A stretch of DNA of 64,000 nucleotides from Tigriopus japonicus (GCA_010645155.1 JAAGOF010000064.1:1160278-1224277), one strand, 5' to 3'; positions 28,101 to 41,158 are shown, numbered from the stretch's first letter. Notes: generated from the letters alone by a model not told the origin. Made by a program: numbers and translations.

Positions 28101-28411
28101 GTTGAAGACCTTGAACCTTTCTCGTAATCATTTGGGATCTCTGGACGCGTTTCCTACGGATTTGGCCACTCTTGCCATTTTAGACGTGTCATTCAATCGC
28201 TTGCGGAATGTGGCAAGAGATTCTCTGAAGCACCTGACTGGATTGATACAGCTTGATTTGCGAGGCAACCTTCTAACGGCTTTGTTCCCTGAAGTGTTCC
28301 ATTCTCTTCGTTCCATCAAGGCCATCGACTTGAGATGGAATCAGCTGAGGGTTTTACCACTGGAGGAATTGGTGTCCGCCGAAGACTCCCTAGAAAGCAT
28401 CAATTTCGAAG
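25108..28411 (+). CDS. Giant LRR-FN3 transmembrane receptor (chaoptin/artichoke-like ectodomain), coding exon 1 of 2
   Basis: This exon encodes residues 1-1101 and the first base of codon 1102. The predicted gene product is a cell-surface adhesion or recognition protein with its large N-terminal region outside the cell. Residues 1-25 form a signal peptide (core SLLVLWAVI). An LRRNT cap follows, with cysteines 37, 46, 48 and 59. From about residue 103 to 1100 I count roughly 41 repeats of the typical 24-residue form (LxxLxLxxNxLxxLxxxxFxxL), many reading LDLSHN. Chaoptin and artichoke of insects have similarly long LRR arrays; they act in cell adhesion and matrix or cilia-associated recognition. 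The start is the first ATG after a probable acceptor, in context GACGCAATGA, and gives the signal peptide; a second in-frame Met at residue 31 would lose it. The donor is GAAG|GTAAGAAG after residue 1101. Reading through it gives only 14 more codons. Exact orthology is not settled, so no symbol is given. Confidence 0.93.
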
Positions 28412-28986
28412 GTAAGAAGACAAAACGATCCCATTCTCCTCAGAGTTTCTGTTGATGGAGACAAATTGTTTCCAACGAAGAGAAAACATGTATTTTTATC
28501 TCAACGACTCAAGTTCAAAAGAGAGAACGAGGGATTGGGCAGACGGCTTAGGTTTTCGTATTATTTACCCCCACCACCCACCCACATTTCCGCCGTCGAT
28601 TGGAGGGCAAAACTTCATTCAGCCATTCAAACAGACGCTCTTTCCCTTGGTTCGACGATTCTTTTACACTTTCCAATTTCATTTGTTCTCTTCTTTGAAT
28701 TGGGATTGGAACCTGCCAAGGCATGGAAAGTCAGACTCGAAAAAAGAGGAAGTCACACGAGACCATAAGGATTTGCTCAGGTGGAAGTTACTGGTTATTT
28801 TTCTATTAGCCCTCCAGTTCACATGTGAAGGAAAGTAATACGGAATGCTTTGCAGAATATTTGTAGCTTGTCTTTTTCGACTTACTTTCACAACGATTTC
28901 CAAAGCCACCAAGTTCTTCAGATCCAATCGTGAGAAGGATTTCTTTTTTGATGTTTTTGATTCCTTTAATCTTCACACTCTCTAAG

Positions 28987-29828
28987 ACACGGTGGTTAGA
29001 TGTGCTCCAGGAAAGTGTTTGCTCAAATGCCAAGAATTGACACTAATGACACGTTTCAGTATCAGAGAAGATACAGTATTTTGTTCATTTGTTCAAATAA
29101 CTATATTAATGTACTTGATGCCACTAAAACTAACAGATTCTCCAAAACCATATCAGTACATATGAAAAGAGTTCCTACTTTACTTTGAATGATAGTTAAT
29201 TATCTGCTTGATAGATATTGATCAAATTTCGCTTCAATTCATTTCATTACTTTAAAAATTCAAAATGTATCAAATTTGGCCATTGAATGCTTCGGATATG
29301 TGTTCAAGCAACTGCCAAGAAATATAATGTTACATATATTATGTTTGATAAAAGTACAAAATAAGAAATAATTCAAAAATATCCCATTTAAGTTTGTTTG
29401 AAAATACATTATATACTCATTTCTTTATTTACGACAAAGTGAAAGCAGAGCAAAAATATTTAATCGACGTTGAAAAAGTACATAAATTGATTTGTCTTGC
29501 GAATTGCTTTGACACACAACTGGATCATTTCAGGGGGTTATTTGGTACAATTTGAAAGCGTGAAGTAGTCATGGTGGTATATTATCTTCTTAATAGATTT
29601 GGATCAAATTTTACTCCAATTCATAACTTACAACCCTTTCAATATCGATTAATATGGTTTGGGAAAATTTGTTGGTTTTAGAGGTTTTAAGTGATTGAAT
29701 ATAGTTATTTGAGTTACTTTAAAATGTACGCATTTACAAGATATTTTCATTATGATACTCTGACATAATCGTAATTAGAAGTCTTGGCATTTGAGCAAAC
29801 ACCTAACTAGAAATTTCAACCACCGTGT
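28987..29828. mobile_element. 842-bp nonautonomous element with terminal inverted repeats, inside the LRR intron
   Basis: The left end (28987-29035) and the inverted right end (29782-29828) share ACACGGTGGTT at the tip. After a diverged spacer of about 15 bp they also share GTGTTTGCTCAAATGCCAAGA (a single gap-free block, shown here at 21 bases at most). Inside, a 43-bp segment at 29200-29242 recurs as a direct repeat at 29582-29624 with scattered changes. The right tip is followed by TA; the left is preceded by GA, so a TA target duplication is only half preserved. There is no transposase frame. The interior is AT-rich, unlike the flanks. A Tc1/mariner-type origin is my best guess, but the family is not recognised. 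Confidence 0.7.
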
Positions 29829-30909
29829 AACGTCTGTGTAACCGCAAATCTCAAACTACGATTACTGAATTGGCTTTGGAGGAAAGGCATGTTGGACATC
29901 ACTTCTTAGTCCCACGCCTTCGACAACCGTACCTACGGTTGAAGACTAGTTCTCCGATAAATCATCATTATAGCTCCTCGTGAAGTACTAGTATGACAGG
30001 AAATGCATTTATGACCCTCTTGGGTTAGCCTACTTTTGCTCCGATTGCTCTTACACTCCGAGAGATCCTCAACTAGCGAGTGCATGCGAACTCGTCAGAT
30101 TATTTTTTGCCTATGTGCATGTCTAATGAGGCCTTACTTCAGCTCCAATGGCGTTCCGATGGTGGGAACAAATGACCCCATTGGCCGTTTCAAACTTTTT
30201 TCTTGACAAGAAGAGACTTCGGTTTTACAGTCAGAGGGCCAAAAATAAGTGTTACTCCCTTCTGTACCACTCTTCTCTAAGATGTAAGAATGAGCATTTC
30301 TTGCGAGTTGTCCTTGGAAATCGTTTTGCTATGCAGATGACTTGCCAGGCAACCAGTTCAAAATATTTTCTTTGAAAATCTTGAGTGTGTCCTCTTTATG
30401 ATAAATTCTTCAAGTAGGAAAGTCTATTTGACTCAACTCTGAATACATTCAGTCACCTGCAATTAGCATCTTTTGATGGAAAATTTTCTCCCCTGCCCAC
30501 CAATTTTGAGGTAGAAAACCTCATCATGAGTGGCTCATATATTGAAGATGAAGAAAAGTTCGAAAAAGAGTGTTTTAAATATATTTTTCCATTACTTTTG
30601 ATCCCTTTCAGCCAAAGCTACTTGGTTTTATTATTGGTCCAAAAGATCTTCGGGCTCGTTCTTTCAACTGGAGACTTGGTGGAGTCTTTTTTGGTCGGAT
30701 TTAAATCTAAAAAATGTTTCAGGATTCGAAAACGAAAACGGTTTTTTAGAAAGTCAAATATCGCACAGAGCGTTAACTAATATGCTAACATGGAGGTGGC
30801 TTGTTAGCGCAATTAGAGATAATAGCATTTTAGTTGCGAAATATTTATTTGAAGACATGGGAATCAAGTCAGTTTGGCCATATGGCACTCCTTCCAAGTT
30901 AAATGGAAC

Positions 30910-30942
30910 ATCCAACATCTGATACGAGGTCAGATGTTGGAT
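30910..30942. repeat. Perfect 13-bp inverted repeat with 7-nt loop
   Basis: The arm ATCCAACATCTGA (30910-30922) is followed by the loop TACGAGG and then the exact complement TCAGATGTTGGAT (30930-30942). It lies in the LRR intron. The stem is too short for a typical animal microRNA precursor and extends no further outward. It could be a transposon remnant or an RNA structural signal. Confidence 0.8.
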
Positions 30943-32166
30943 CAGTTGTTGAGGGCATTTGTAGGTATAAGGGGAGGATAGTGCAAGAATATTAAGACAC
31001 ATGCTCGAGTACGGTTTCAGAAATCAAGCTGCAGTTTTCAAAACTATATTCGAGCATGGTTATTTCTCTTTTGTTTTTACTATGCTTCCAATCTATATCC
31101 AAATGCTCTCAATAACTGACCAGTTAATTATGTTGATTCAAGCGCATTAGAAAATGCTAAAAACTAAATTAAGTATGCAAAAGTAAGGTCAAGGTAGTCA
31201 CCCTCAAAAACAGCTGATTTGTCTCACTTGTGTATTTATTTCTTGGCATGAAATAATCAAAACACCTTAGACTTAATTCTTCACCCCATTCAACCCCACA
31301 CACCACCCCAAAACTATCGTTTGCTATTTTAAGCGCATCAATATTTGGTGGATCTACTGCACGTGATACGTGGCTATTTTCGGAGGACACCTCATATTTT
31401 CATTAAAACACGAGTTATCTGGGTCAAAATTAAAATACTGTATCATTTTTGCCTTTTTTCATAAATCATGGTTATGTACAACTTACGCACCAGAGTTTAC
31501 ATGTAAGACGAGTCCGAACTTTGCTTTTTGGCCCCCTTGCCCAAGGGAAAGTAGCGAAAAGCAAGTGTCAAGGGGTTAGCACCAGCAGCAACAAGTTTGC
31601 ATTCTTCAAGCTCTTGGAAGAAGATTTACTTCCTGTGATTCAACAGCATGCAAGCTTTGCACACTAATCTCTCTAGCATTCTTGGGGGTCCACGTCGAGT
31701 TAGAACGAAAAATGGCCTCCCAACATCCAGTTTATCTGCGGAGAATAGCTGTTTGTGGAACATTTCAAGGTCTTGGGCCCCCGTATTTGGTTGTTTATTT
31801 CCATGCTAATATGAAGCCTAAGGGCCATCCAGACTTAACGCAATTTCTCCCGGTCCAGCCCAGGGTTTACTGGGCCTTTACTATACATGTACTACGTATG
31901 AAGCAATCTAGTTGCTGTTGTGTTCCACCACCACCACCACTATCACTACCGCCGCCGCTTTTATACTATATCAGTTCCATGCTGTGTTCCAAGGCGGCCC
32001 ACCAAGTCTGGAGACAAAGTTGTTGTGGACTTGACTCACTTAGTATTCACTGTGGGCCCGCCGCGAGCACTCCCAATGCCATATCTCAAGCCACTCAAGT
32101 GTGCATTATTATTTCTCACATCCAATGGAGAGGCAAGAGAGTGAGAAACAACAGCAGTAAGGACCA

Positions 32167-32195
32167 CAGCAGCAGCAACAACAACAACAACAACA
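32167..32195. repeat. AGC/AAC compound trinucleotide microsatellite
   Basis: A few AGC units run directly into about six AAC units. It lies in the LRR intron inside a chance 199-codon frame, where it is read as a Ser/Asn run. Confidence 0.85.
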
Positions 32196-35100
32196 TTTGC
32201 ACCAAGGCCCTGGCCATCCACTATCCTTATTTTGAGGGGCTACTTCAAGGGCTTGTAAAACTCAACCCATTTGCCTGTTAGCCAATTTTTTATAACCCTT
32301 ACATCGCTAGCAAGGAGGATCTAGAAATTGGGAGGCGTTGAAGAGGCAAATTGCATCTTTGACTTGGACACGCATACAATCTCGTTGGAACAAGGGGATT
32401 CTATTTCGAAAGATTAAAGCAAGAACGACCCCGCAAAATCTATTCTGGGAAATTTAAATCACTCATAACTCATTCTTTCCCACTTTTTTGTCTTTTCTCA
32501 ACCGCAATGACTTCAATGGGTTCTAGTTGTAAGTAGATGAGAGGAAGGGAAGGCACTTTTCGTGCATCCCTATCATGGGAGGTAAATCTGCGGCTCAGGA
32601 ACAAGAGACTGCAAATAATAGACAAACTTCAATTTCGCTTTTTCTCGAGGACACCGTGAACAATGACTTTGCCTTTCTGGATGGGTACCATTTTGGGCTT
32701 CCAGTGTGAAATTAAGTCTAGAGTATTGCTCTGTTGGGGAAATGAGGTCAATGTTTGAACTTTTTTTTTCACTTTCCTTCCTACTATGCAAAGGCCAAAG
32801 GGGTGGAATATTCAATATCAAAGAAGGTTCGGTCCCCTTGACTCAGTATTTGACAGATTTAAAGAAAAGCCTTTTTTTTCTCTCTCTCTCTTTTTCCAAA
32901 GTCAAATTTACCCAACCTCGCTCAGGGTGCGGTGTAAAGGCCGAAGACCTTTTCTTTTCTTTTCTATTAAACTGGAAGATCCACAGAAGGGTGCTTCGCT
33001 TTTGAATGAATAATACACCCGGTTTGAGGTGTCTAATCCCTATTTCTGCGAAGACTTCCCAAGTTTCTTATCAATTATTCAAGATTTGATCTTCTCCAAA
33101 ATGTTCTATTCGTGGTTGAACATCATGCGTCGAAGAGAAATGAGACGAGATTTGTTGGTGAGCAAATATTTGAGCGTCTCGTTTAAACCCGATGTATTGG
33201 ATGAATGTTTCAATCTGCCAAGTTTCCCGCCATTTCCAAGGTTGGTTCAGTGTCCTCTTGTGCTATACTCGAGCTCTGGTTGGCAAATCCTCCAGGTTGG
33301 TCTTTGTTCCGCCTCTTTGAATTTCCATCTTCTTGGGTTTCAAATTGCTAATCGAGCTCGAATTTGCATAAGTTCACCTTCTTCCTCTTCCTGTTCTGCT
33401 TATCCGCATGGATTCACTACTCCACATATCATTTATGCAGGGTGGGACGGAGGAGCACATATTAACATCTTAAAACATATTTTGCACTCTTGAAATCGTC
33501 CACAATGGTTTCATACTGTATTACTGCATTTTGGAGCACTAGAGGCTCTAAAGAAGTCCAAGCATTAATGTGAAGATTTTGGAAAGAAATATTAGCCATT
33601 GTAAATTGCAAATGCGTCAATTTATATTGCTCGTTTGCTCCAAATAATCACACGATGCACAAAAATTCATCAAAGAATCTGCCCCGATGACAGTTTTTAG
33701 TTTGAGCATTTCGAACATTGAAACGGTTTTGTTGCCAATAACTATTCCATTTATTTGTTGAAAGGATAACCTAACGGATAACGGAATTAACCTAAAGGAT
33801 AACACATTTTTGGTGACTTATGTCCCTCGCCAAACCAGGTCTCTAACACAAGTGGAGCGTTTTCCAACAACACAAAAGTATCATGACAAGGCTAAAATCT
33901 TGGGAGACGACAACTGAAAATCTGAGTCAGCTTTTTGTTGCCGCACACCGTAGGAAAAGGGTAAAGAGTAAGAACCAGAGCCAAACCCACCAACCATCCT
34001 TTAGGTAGTCACTCTCATGCATACTCACTCACTCACTTGATCACTTGGATGACAAGACTTTGTTGCCTGAAAATCCGGAAATCCGGAAGTGCTGGATCGG
34101 TTCCAAAACTTTCAATCATTTTGGATCACTCTTAAATTGGAAGGTTTCTTGGCTCCTTAGCTTTTTGCTTTTCCTTTCGTCATGCATAAGGGTTGTTAGA
34201 AGTTGAGATAACGTTTGAACAACCCTCAACATACTCTTCAATGGGTTTTACTTTGGCCAATATGTGGACAAGGTATTTGGGTACAATGAAATGGAGAGGC
34301 TCCAGCTATTGAAAAAGAGATCCGTTCCTTTTATCCGGCACTACATACTTCGTACGTGGGTCGCCCACCAAGTCATTCGAAGTAAACCAATATTGATCTT
34401 TCAAATTGAACGTACTCTCAAGCATGGAGATGATATAAAGATTCCAATTCAATGATCTACCCTTGAATTTTTTATCCATCCCATTATTTTTTCGATGGTA
34501 CGAGCATTCCACGAGAGTCAAACATGATCTTACTTTAGAGTTGCCAGAAACTTGTCTCATAAAAGATTACTGCTTCATTCACTCATTTGCCATAAATTGC
34601 AGCAAATCTCCACCCTGTGAAAGTAAAACAAGGGTAGAACCATGTCTAGTTGTTGAGAAAGAAAGATCAAGGAACGGCCCAACAAGTTTCGAGCAATCAC
34701 ATTGATTCTTATTCAAGTCGGGAGAAACTGACAGAGAGGGAACAATTCGCCTACTTTCCCTCTGTTTCCCTCCCTAGAGCCTTTTTCTTCACGTGGCAAC
34801 GAGCTTGTGCCTAGTGGCTCTTACTAGTTATCTGAAAGGAGGGGGTATCAAACGTGAGTCTCAAAAGGAACAGGTTGGCTGGTTTTTCGTCTCTGAAGAG
34901 AAAGACAATTAGCATGTTTTAGACAGCGCACCAACCATTTATGGTACGAGTAAAAGAACAACAGTATGCCTTTCAAGAGAAAGTGCACACATTCACTTCA
35001 AACACGTTAGTTAACAGTAGCAAACTGGCCTTGCGAGGTAACAATGCCCGAGCTTTGTTCAAACAGAAGAACACGTCATTCTCGAGGATTATTTCACATT

Positions 35101-35300
35101 GTACATAGTTGTAAACCTATACTGAAGATTGAACGAAAGCTAGGGACTATTGTTTTTTCCCGTCCCTTTCTGTTTCGTGGGAAAAGCTGAACTGGATTGC
35201 AACGTAATGAGCAAGACCGGAAGTATTATGGCTGTGCTGTTGTTGGAAGGATCTTAGACTGCTGAAGGATGGCTAGCTAAGCCGTGGCCAGGCAGGCAAG

Positions 35301-35324
35301 CAACCAACCAACCAACCAACCAAC
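35301..35324. repeat. CCAA tetranucleotide microsatellite
   Basis: Six tandem CAAC/CCAA units in the LRR intron. Confidence 0.9.
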
Positions 35325-35885
35325 ACAAGGTCGAAGGGAAAAAGGGGACAACGGCAATTACTTCCTCTCCTCTTTAAAGCTACACACCTCGGCTCAATTT
35401 GGGTTAAAGCGATTTGGGCTCATTGTTTAGAATACCTCTTAAGAAGCCATTATGTTCCCGTATCGCAAGCCACATCAATGGAGGATGAAGTCAAATTGCT
35501 GGTCGTATGAACAAAAGGTGGTGCCTCTATACAAAACAACTGGCCATTCCGTTAAAAAATGTTCTATCTCGAAACCAGACGGTTGAATTGAGTGCAAGGT
35601 CTGTGTTTGTCCATCTGAAGGTAGGTAAGCAAGCACATGTTGTTCATGACGTCCTCTTTTTGGAGGTCGTGTCCTCAGTGCGTCTAACTGACCTTGAAGG
35701 TCTTTTTTCCCTTTTCTATTCTTTTGTGGAACCTTTTGATACTGGTGACGCCATATGTTTGGCATATCTCGAGGATCTAAAAAAAGGAGAAAAGTTTTTT
35801 TTCCGGTGCCAAATTAGCTTCCAAACGACGGGTAAATGTGTGGCACTACTACGTATGTGTGAGGACACTAAAAACACCACTGAGG

Positions 35886-35951
35886 GTGCACAGCGGGGGC
35901 AATATTTATGTGAAAACTTTATCTGAAAAATATTGCCCCTTATGACTGCAC
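35886..35951 (+). repeat. Imperfect hairpin of precursor-microRNA size
   Basis: GGGGCAATATTT (35896-35907) and AAATATTGCCCC (35928-35939) are perfect complements around a 20-nt loop. Beyond an internal bulge, GTGCA (from 35887) pairs with TGCAC (near 35946-35950), giving a total stem of about 22 bp and a hairpin of about 66 nt. Intronic microRNAs have this size and shape. Without small-RNA reads or conservation this stays a candidate only; a decayed miniature element is the main alternative. Confidence 0.45.
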
Positions 35952-36392
35952 AAAAAATCGACTAAAGTCCACGAAGAGGTGCTGGATTGTCGTGGCTTGG
36001 CTGTGTTTTGTTGAAAAAATGCAAGAAAGCCCCCTACTGTACTACTACTACAACAACAACTGTGAGGTCTGGTCTCGCCCAAACTTTTTCACCTTTTCCT
36101 GACCATCCATAATGCCATTGCGAAAACTCAATTCCTTCGCACTTGATCTCTTATCCCTTGTTCCTTGGAATCTGTTACAAAGTCTTGGAATTGGCTTGAA
36201 CATTGGAACACGAGGTATCAACCGGAATCATTGATATCGGAGAAACTTTTGAGGATTTCCCTCCTAGTATAGAGATCTCCTCTTCTCTCGACCGACGACC
36301 ACGACTAAGAAGACGACTTGATCTGGGTCAGAAAGTTTTGTCTTTTCAAACTCGACTTCTCGTTCTTGCGTTCGAGTCTTCGAGCCTTCATT

Positions 36393-36414
36393 CACTCACT
36401 CACTCAGTCACTCA
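36393..36414. repeat. CACT/CAGT tetranucleotide microsatellite
   Basis: Four to five CACT-type units in the LRR intron with two CAGT variants. Confidence 0.75.
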
Positions 36415-39400
36415 GTTCGGACTGGCAACGAGAGCTCACTCCCCTCTTCATTCCTGCACTCTTGCTCGTCTCGCCTCACTTTCTTCCTTGCCTTCGTTCG
36501 TCTATCCCAGGGCGACGAAGACCCCTTCCTTGATTCCAGTGTTGTTCCAACCTTTCCCTGGACACACAAAACCTTCTGCCAAAAGCAGACGAGCACCGGG
36601 CTTTAAAAATTCCCTATACTTTGCGATAGAGGTTAACTTTAGTCAAGTCTGCGATTCACTCTTGGAAGTTAAACTCGCTACTTGACTTGACGAGCCCCGA
36701 GATTATTCAAACTGGCTCGCTACATTTCGTTCCACAATTCACAATGGCGGGCATATACGCATGCATGTGGATCAATGGCCTTGTTTCTCACAAGCTAAGT
36801 GTTGTGCAAACGGATTTCTCCGACTCAAAGAATACACTGCTAACTTCTCATCCATGTACATATCTTTGAAATACGTTCCAAAAAGGGAAATGAAACACCT
36901 TACCTTCAGGCCTGAAATTTTTTGCTTAGCTTCCTAAAGGTCATCGTTACAGGTTCACATCATTCGCTCTATTTGTGAATGAGATAGAAAATGCGGCAAT
37001 TTTTCGCTGCAGTTGGCGACATTATACTGTTATTGGGTTGCAGACAAAACCTTCCTCTTGGCAGGCCTTATGATCTTCGTGAGAGGGGTATTAGGATCCC
37101 ACCAGTAAACTAGGGTCACATAGAATAAGGTGCCAGACAATGGCGAAGGTTTGCTCTAAGTAGGTGTTTGTGTGCTATGTCCTTCCCATTGGGTCTGAGA
37201 TTTCTTATTAATATTGAAAACGAATAAAAGATATTGGATGGGATTGTAGTTTTCCAAGGCCAAAGGTTAAGCGGCTCAAGATGCTTTCGAAATGCTCAAA
37301 CTGGAGCTTTAGTATCATTTGGTATATAGAAGATGGCATTGGACATCATCTCCGTCCGAGTCAACATATTGGAAATGTTGTAGCCGCTGCATTGGGACCC
37401 AATGGTATGCATCGAGTCGTTCTTCTGTTTGAAAAAGCAATAGTCAATATTTGCTCAAAGGAATCTTGGCGCCCATTTTCACGGACTTGGCGTTTGACGT
37501 ATGAACTTAACCTTAAATCCCTTGTCACGAGTCAAGGCCAACTTGAGAACGGACCAAGAAATAGGAGGAAAAGACGACGAAAGGGAGCAGAAGGAAAGGA
37601 GCCACACAACAATGAAGCCCACCTCATCGCACTTAATGTGACAATCTGAGAGAGATAAAGTAAGAGAAATAACTCTGTTATGTTCCACCCTAGAGCTCTA
37701 AATAGTTTCGGACGAGCCCTTGGGCTTCATTCATTAGTTCTCATCTTTTGTTGTTCCTGGTCCATGTTCCACTCCATCCATTTTGAGAGCACAATGACCA
37801 CTGGACACAACTGTAAAGAATAGACTGCAACCACATGTCCATCTCTCTCCACCCCCTATTCGTACTCTCTCTACTCGCTGACTGATGCACCGCCCACCGA
37901 TCAACCAAGTATCCTTATGTCTTTGGCCAAAGAAGCCCATTTTTCAACCATCTTGCAAATCCAAATGTAGAACTAGTTTTGTAGGACTTAAAAGGTAGAT
38001 TCCGAGAGAAAAACTCTCGAGTGTTGAATGCCTTTTTCACTTTCGTTTTTCATTCTGGAAAATATGTTTAGCTTTGCGTTAAAGCGGGTTGATCCTGTCT
38101 AAAAAGGAGAAGAGACCAAAGCAGACCATCATCTCAAGAGGGGAAGGGTAGACTCTGAATACAAGATCCCCTTGCCCATCCAACTCTTTCACTGACTGAC
38201 ACTCCTATGCCAAGGGTGGGGTTCAAGGAAAAGGCCCGAGGGCAGTTTTCACTTCGCTAAAAAATACGAGACGGTCCTGATACTCGTCTCCAAAAGACAA
38301 AACTTTTAACAATTTCAGTCATCCGTCTGTTAGGGGATTTTTTTTTCTTTCTTTCACTGGGAAACTTTTTGTTTATCCACCCTTTTTTCTGTTCCATTGA
38401 TCTCTTCAAAGCCCTTGGGAATTGCCTCTCTCGCCACCTCAATCGGAAGAAAGAAAGGAGGCCAGCTCTCTCTGGCGTCGACCTCAAGGCGAAATTACTC
38501 TAATGGATTTTTGAGCGCCAAATTCCTCAAGAAAACAAAAGCCTGCCTCTTTTGCAGGTTCTGTTAGGTGTACTCAGGCTCGCAGTTAGGAGTTGTCCTG
38601 GTATTCACGGATGTCCCATTCAAAGGCTACTTTAACCCCAAAGAGTTATTCTTTGTCATCTGCCCAAGCGAATTCGGGTCGGAAGGAGCAAGGTGATCTC
38701 TCCATGTTCATATCAACTTACACAGTCTTTCCTCGACCGAGATAACCATCGAGATCAAACCAAAAGCCTGGCCAAGCTTATTTGGAGACAAGGCTTGAGC
38801 TCATATATTTTACGTCTTGATATCTATAGGGATGCTGATATGAAAGTCTATTGGAGAATAAAGCATGAAGAATGGGTCTGCCTTTTAGGGTACGTCCTAT
38901 GACCGAGCGTATTAAAGATGGGAGTACCCCAACCCACCAACAACACCAGTGTCATACCATTAAAGACCTTCACCGTTCCACTCGCCAGGATTTGTGTTTT
39001 TTTTTTGTCCCATTCCACGGTGCTCTTGTTTCTCCAGCTGCTTTAAACACCAATGCGTAGTCAGCCTTCTTGTTTCATTGTGCCTTTACTCAGGGCCATA
39101 GTCCTTCTTCTTTAGCTTTAGTGTTTGTTTGTAGCCAGGGCCATGTGGGTAAACCGGGGACTCATGTTCAAAGCTGGCCGTCTGTTGTCCTTGCGACAGT
39201 GAAATGGCCTCTAAATGGAAAAAGCCACAAGATCAGTGGGGTTGGGAAGCAATATTGCAGAGCCAAAAGCTCGTTTACACTGCATGAAATAGCCTTCTCA
39301 CACTGCGTTACAGGGCTGAGCGTACTCGTGGCAAAAAATCAACTTCGACATAGTGGGTTCGCTGAAATATCCGGAAAGTGAGCAATTCCTGGATACAGGG

Positions 39401-41124
39401 GCATCGCCCAAGATTTGGAACGGCAAATAAATTAGATTTGCAATCTAACCCTGCTGAGACTCGGACCTTAATTACGAAAGGAAAATAAATGCCCAAAGGA
39501 TGTGGAAAGGTCAGAGTGATTCTAGGTAATGCCTTGTCTGCTAGACTAATAAAAATCCCGTGGCAATGGATAACTTTGAGGCTTGGGAAACGCTAACTGT
39601 TTGTCCCGTTTTGACTAACTTCTGACGTCGTTCCAACATTAATGCCCTGAAATGTACACTAACTGTTATAAGAGATTTGAAGACAAGGAAAACCATCCTC
39701 AAAATAGAATGTGCAGTGTAATTCATGTACTTAATGTTTTTTTCATCCATGCGATCGTTCTCAATTTCAAAACCAAATCATCAATAACTGCTTTAATTAA
39801 CTTTTCATTCTTCGAGCAAAGTTCAGGGAGTCCAGATTCCAGAACCTGACATCAGGTTGACGGATGCATCCCTAAAAATGCGTAAATTTTCTTGACTTTT
39901 CAATACCAAACAAAGTGACCCGGTAATGCTTAAGCGCGAATTACCTCACACACTTCTCTTTCATGTCAAAATACACAAGCCAATTTCTAGCTGTTTGCAC
40001 ATTGGGTGAGATGGTCCTGAGAGGATCATGCATGGTTTCATGATGCCGCCTCCTCCTCGCCTCATCTTTCTGGTGTTCTTGACACTTTTCTCCGATATTC
40101 AGTGCATCAATTTGGGTTTGAGCTTACCATTCCGTCATGTCCACATCCACACGAAGAAAGGCAGGACTAGAGACTTAGCTCAAGGCCACGATGTCCTTGT
40201 GAAGTCGAGCGTCTTAGTCATTCGAGACGAGGTCCATTCTCCCAATGAAGGAAGTTCCCCCATTGAAGCCTGCCTGCAAACCCCGGAGTCTTCTATTCAC
40301 TCACATTGCTCTGGAGCTAGCGATGTTCAAATGTTCAACCTCGTTTGATATGCGTTTACGTCCATCCCTGTGCCCCTCTGTTCGTACTGTACGAAGTAGT
40401 AAATGCTGTGGTGATGCGACAATGCGTCGTATACACACATACATTACCCCAATGTCATCCAAATATAGTAACCGCTTGGCTCAGACCTCTTTCATGGCAG
40501 AATGAGATTCTCAGCAGTCTGGATGAAAAGGCCGTTAGTGATTGCTCAGGATCTTTGGACATGGGGAGTGAAAAGAAGCAATATGTTTTTGGGTCTGGAC
40601 TCAGGCAACTACCGAGCCATGATTTTCGATCCTTGAACGATAAGCCTAAAAAGCTTTAAAAGTGTTTATAATTCATGAGTCATGAGAGTTTTAGTACTTT
40701 TTATGACAAAATTTTCTCCGCGCACAGTTTTCTAAAAATGCCTTTTTGATGTTTTTATTGTTATATGTTTAACACAAAAAATGTTTTATACTCGTAGAAG
40801 ATTTTGATCAATCATATACAGTATTTCATTTTTTCCAACCAACAAACCCTCACCACCTAAAGTACTTGGTTGATACGGCGTTTTCAAATGAATTCAGACC
40901 TTTCTTTCATTGATTGTCCATAAACGAGCCCTATTTGCTTAAAGACCTACTTCTTACCTTCCCGATTGCGCTTCGGAGAGTCGTCATATCATTTTTTAAA
41001 TTAGATTTCTGGGTGGTCTAGCCAATCAACTAACAAATCAATCTATTGATTTTTAGGATTATAAAAATTTAGACTGTGATAGAAAATATTGAAGAAACGA
41101 CATTTTTTTATTGACGACACGTAC

Positions 41125-41158
41125 GGTTAGCGCTATCGAATCAAAGGTTCGATTCTCC
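41125..41158 (+). repeat. tRNA-like fragment, possible SINE remnant
   Basis: GGTTAGCGC (41125-41133) resembles a tRNA D-loop, and GGTTCGATTCTCC (41146-41158) matches an RNA polymerase III B box. The two are far too close together for a full tRNA, the T-stem does not pair, and no 5' acceptor arm is present. It is best read as a truncated tRNA-derived repeat, or as chance. Confidence 0.25.

Noticed and set aside
25078..28325. Minus-strand frames of 60-162 codons opposite the LRR exon
   Set aside because: These are antisense shadows of a strongly biased repetitive coding sequence.
31682..32281. 199-codon + strand frame in the LRR intron
   Set aside because: It is built on proline, Cys and Asn runs from microsatellites, has no domain, and overlaps other open frames; likely chance.
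36203..36685. 160-codon + strand frame in the LRR intron
   Set aside because: Low-complexity Ser/Arg/His sequence from CT-rich and CACT repeats with no recognisable family, and it does not start at ATG.
40028..40348. 106-codon frame starting with a signal-like segment
   Set aside because: There is a stretch of prolines before the hydrophobic core, no family is recognisable, it lies inside the LRR intron and overlaps another frame.
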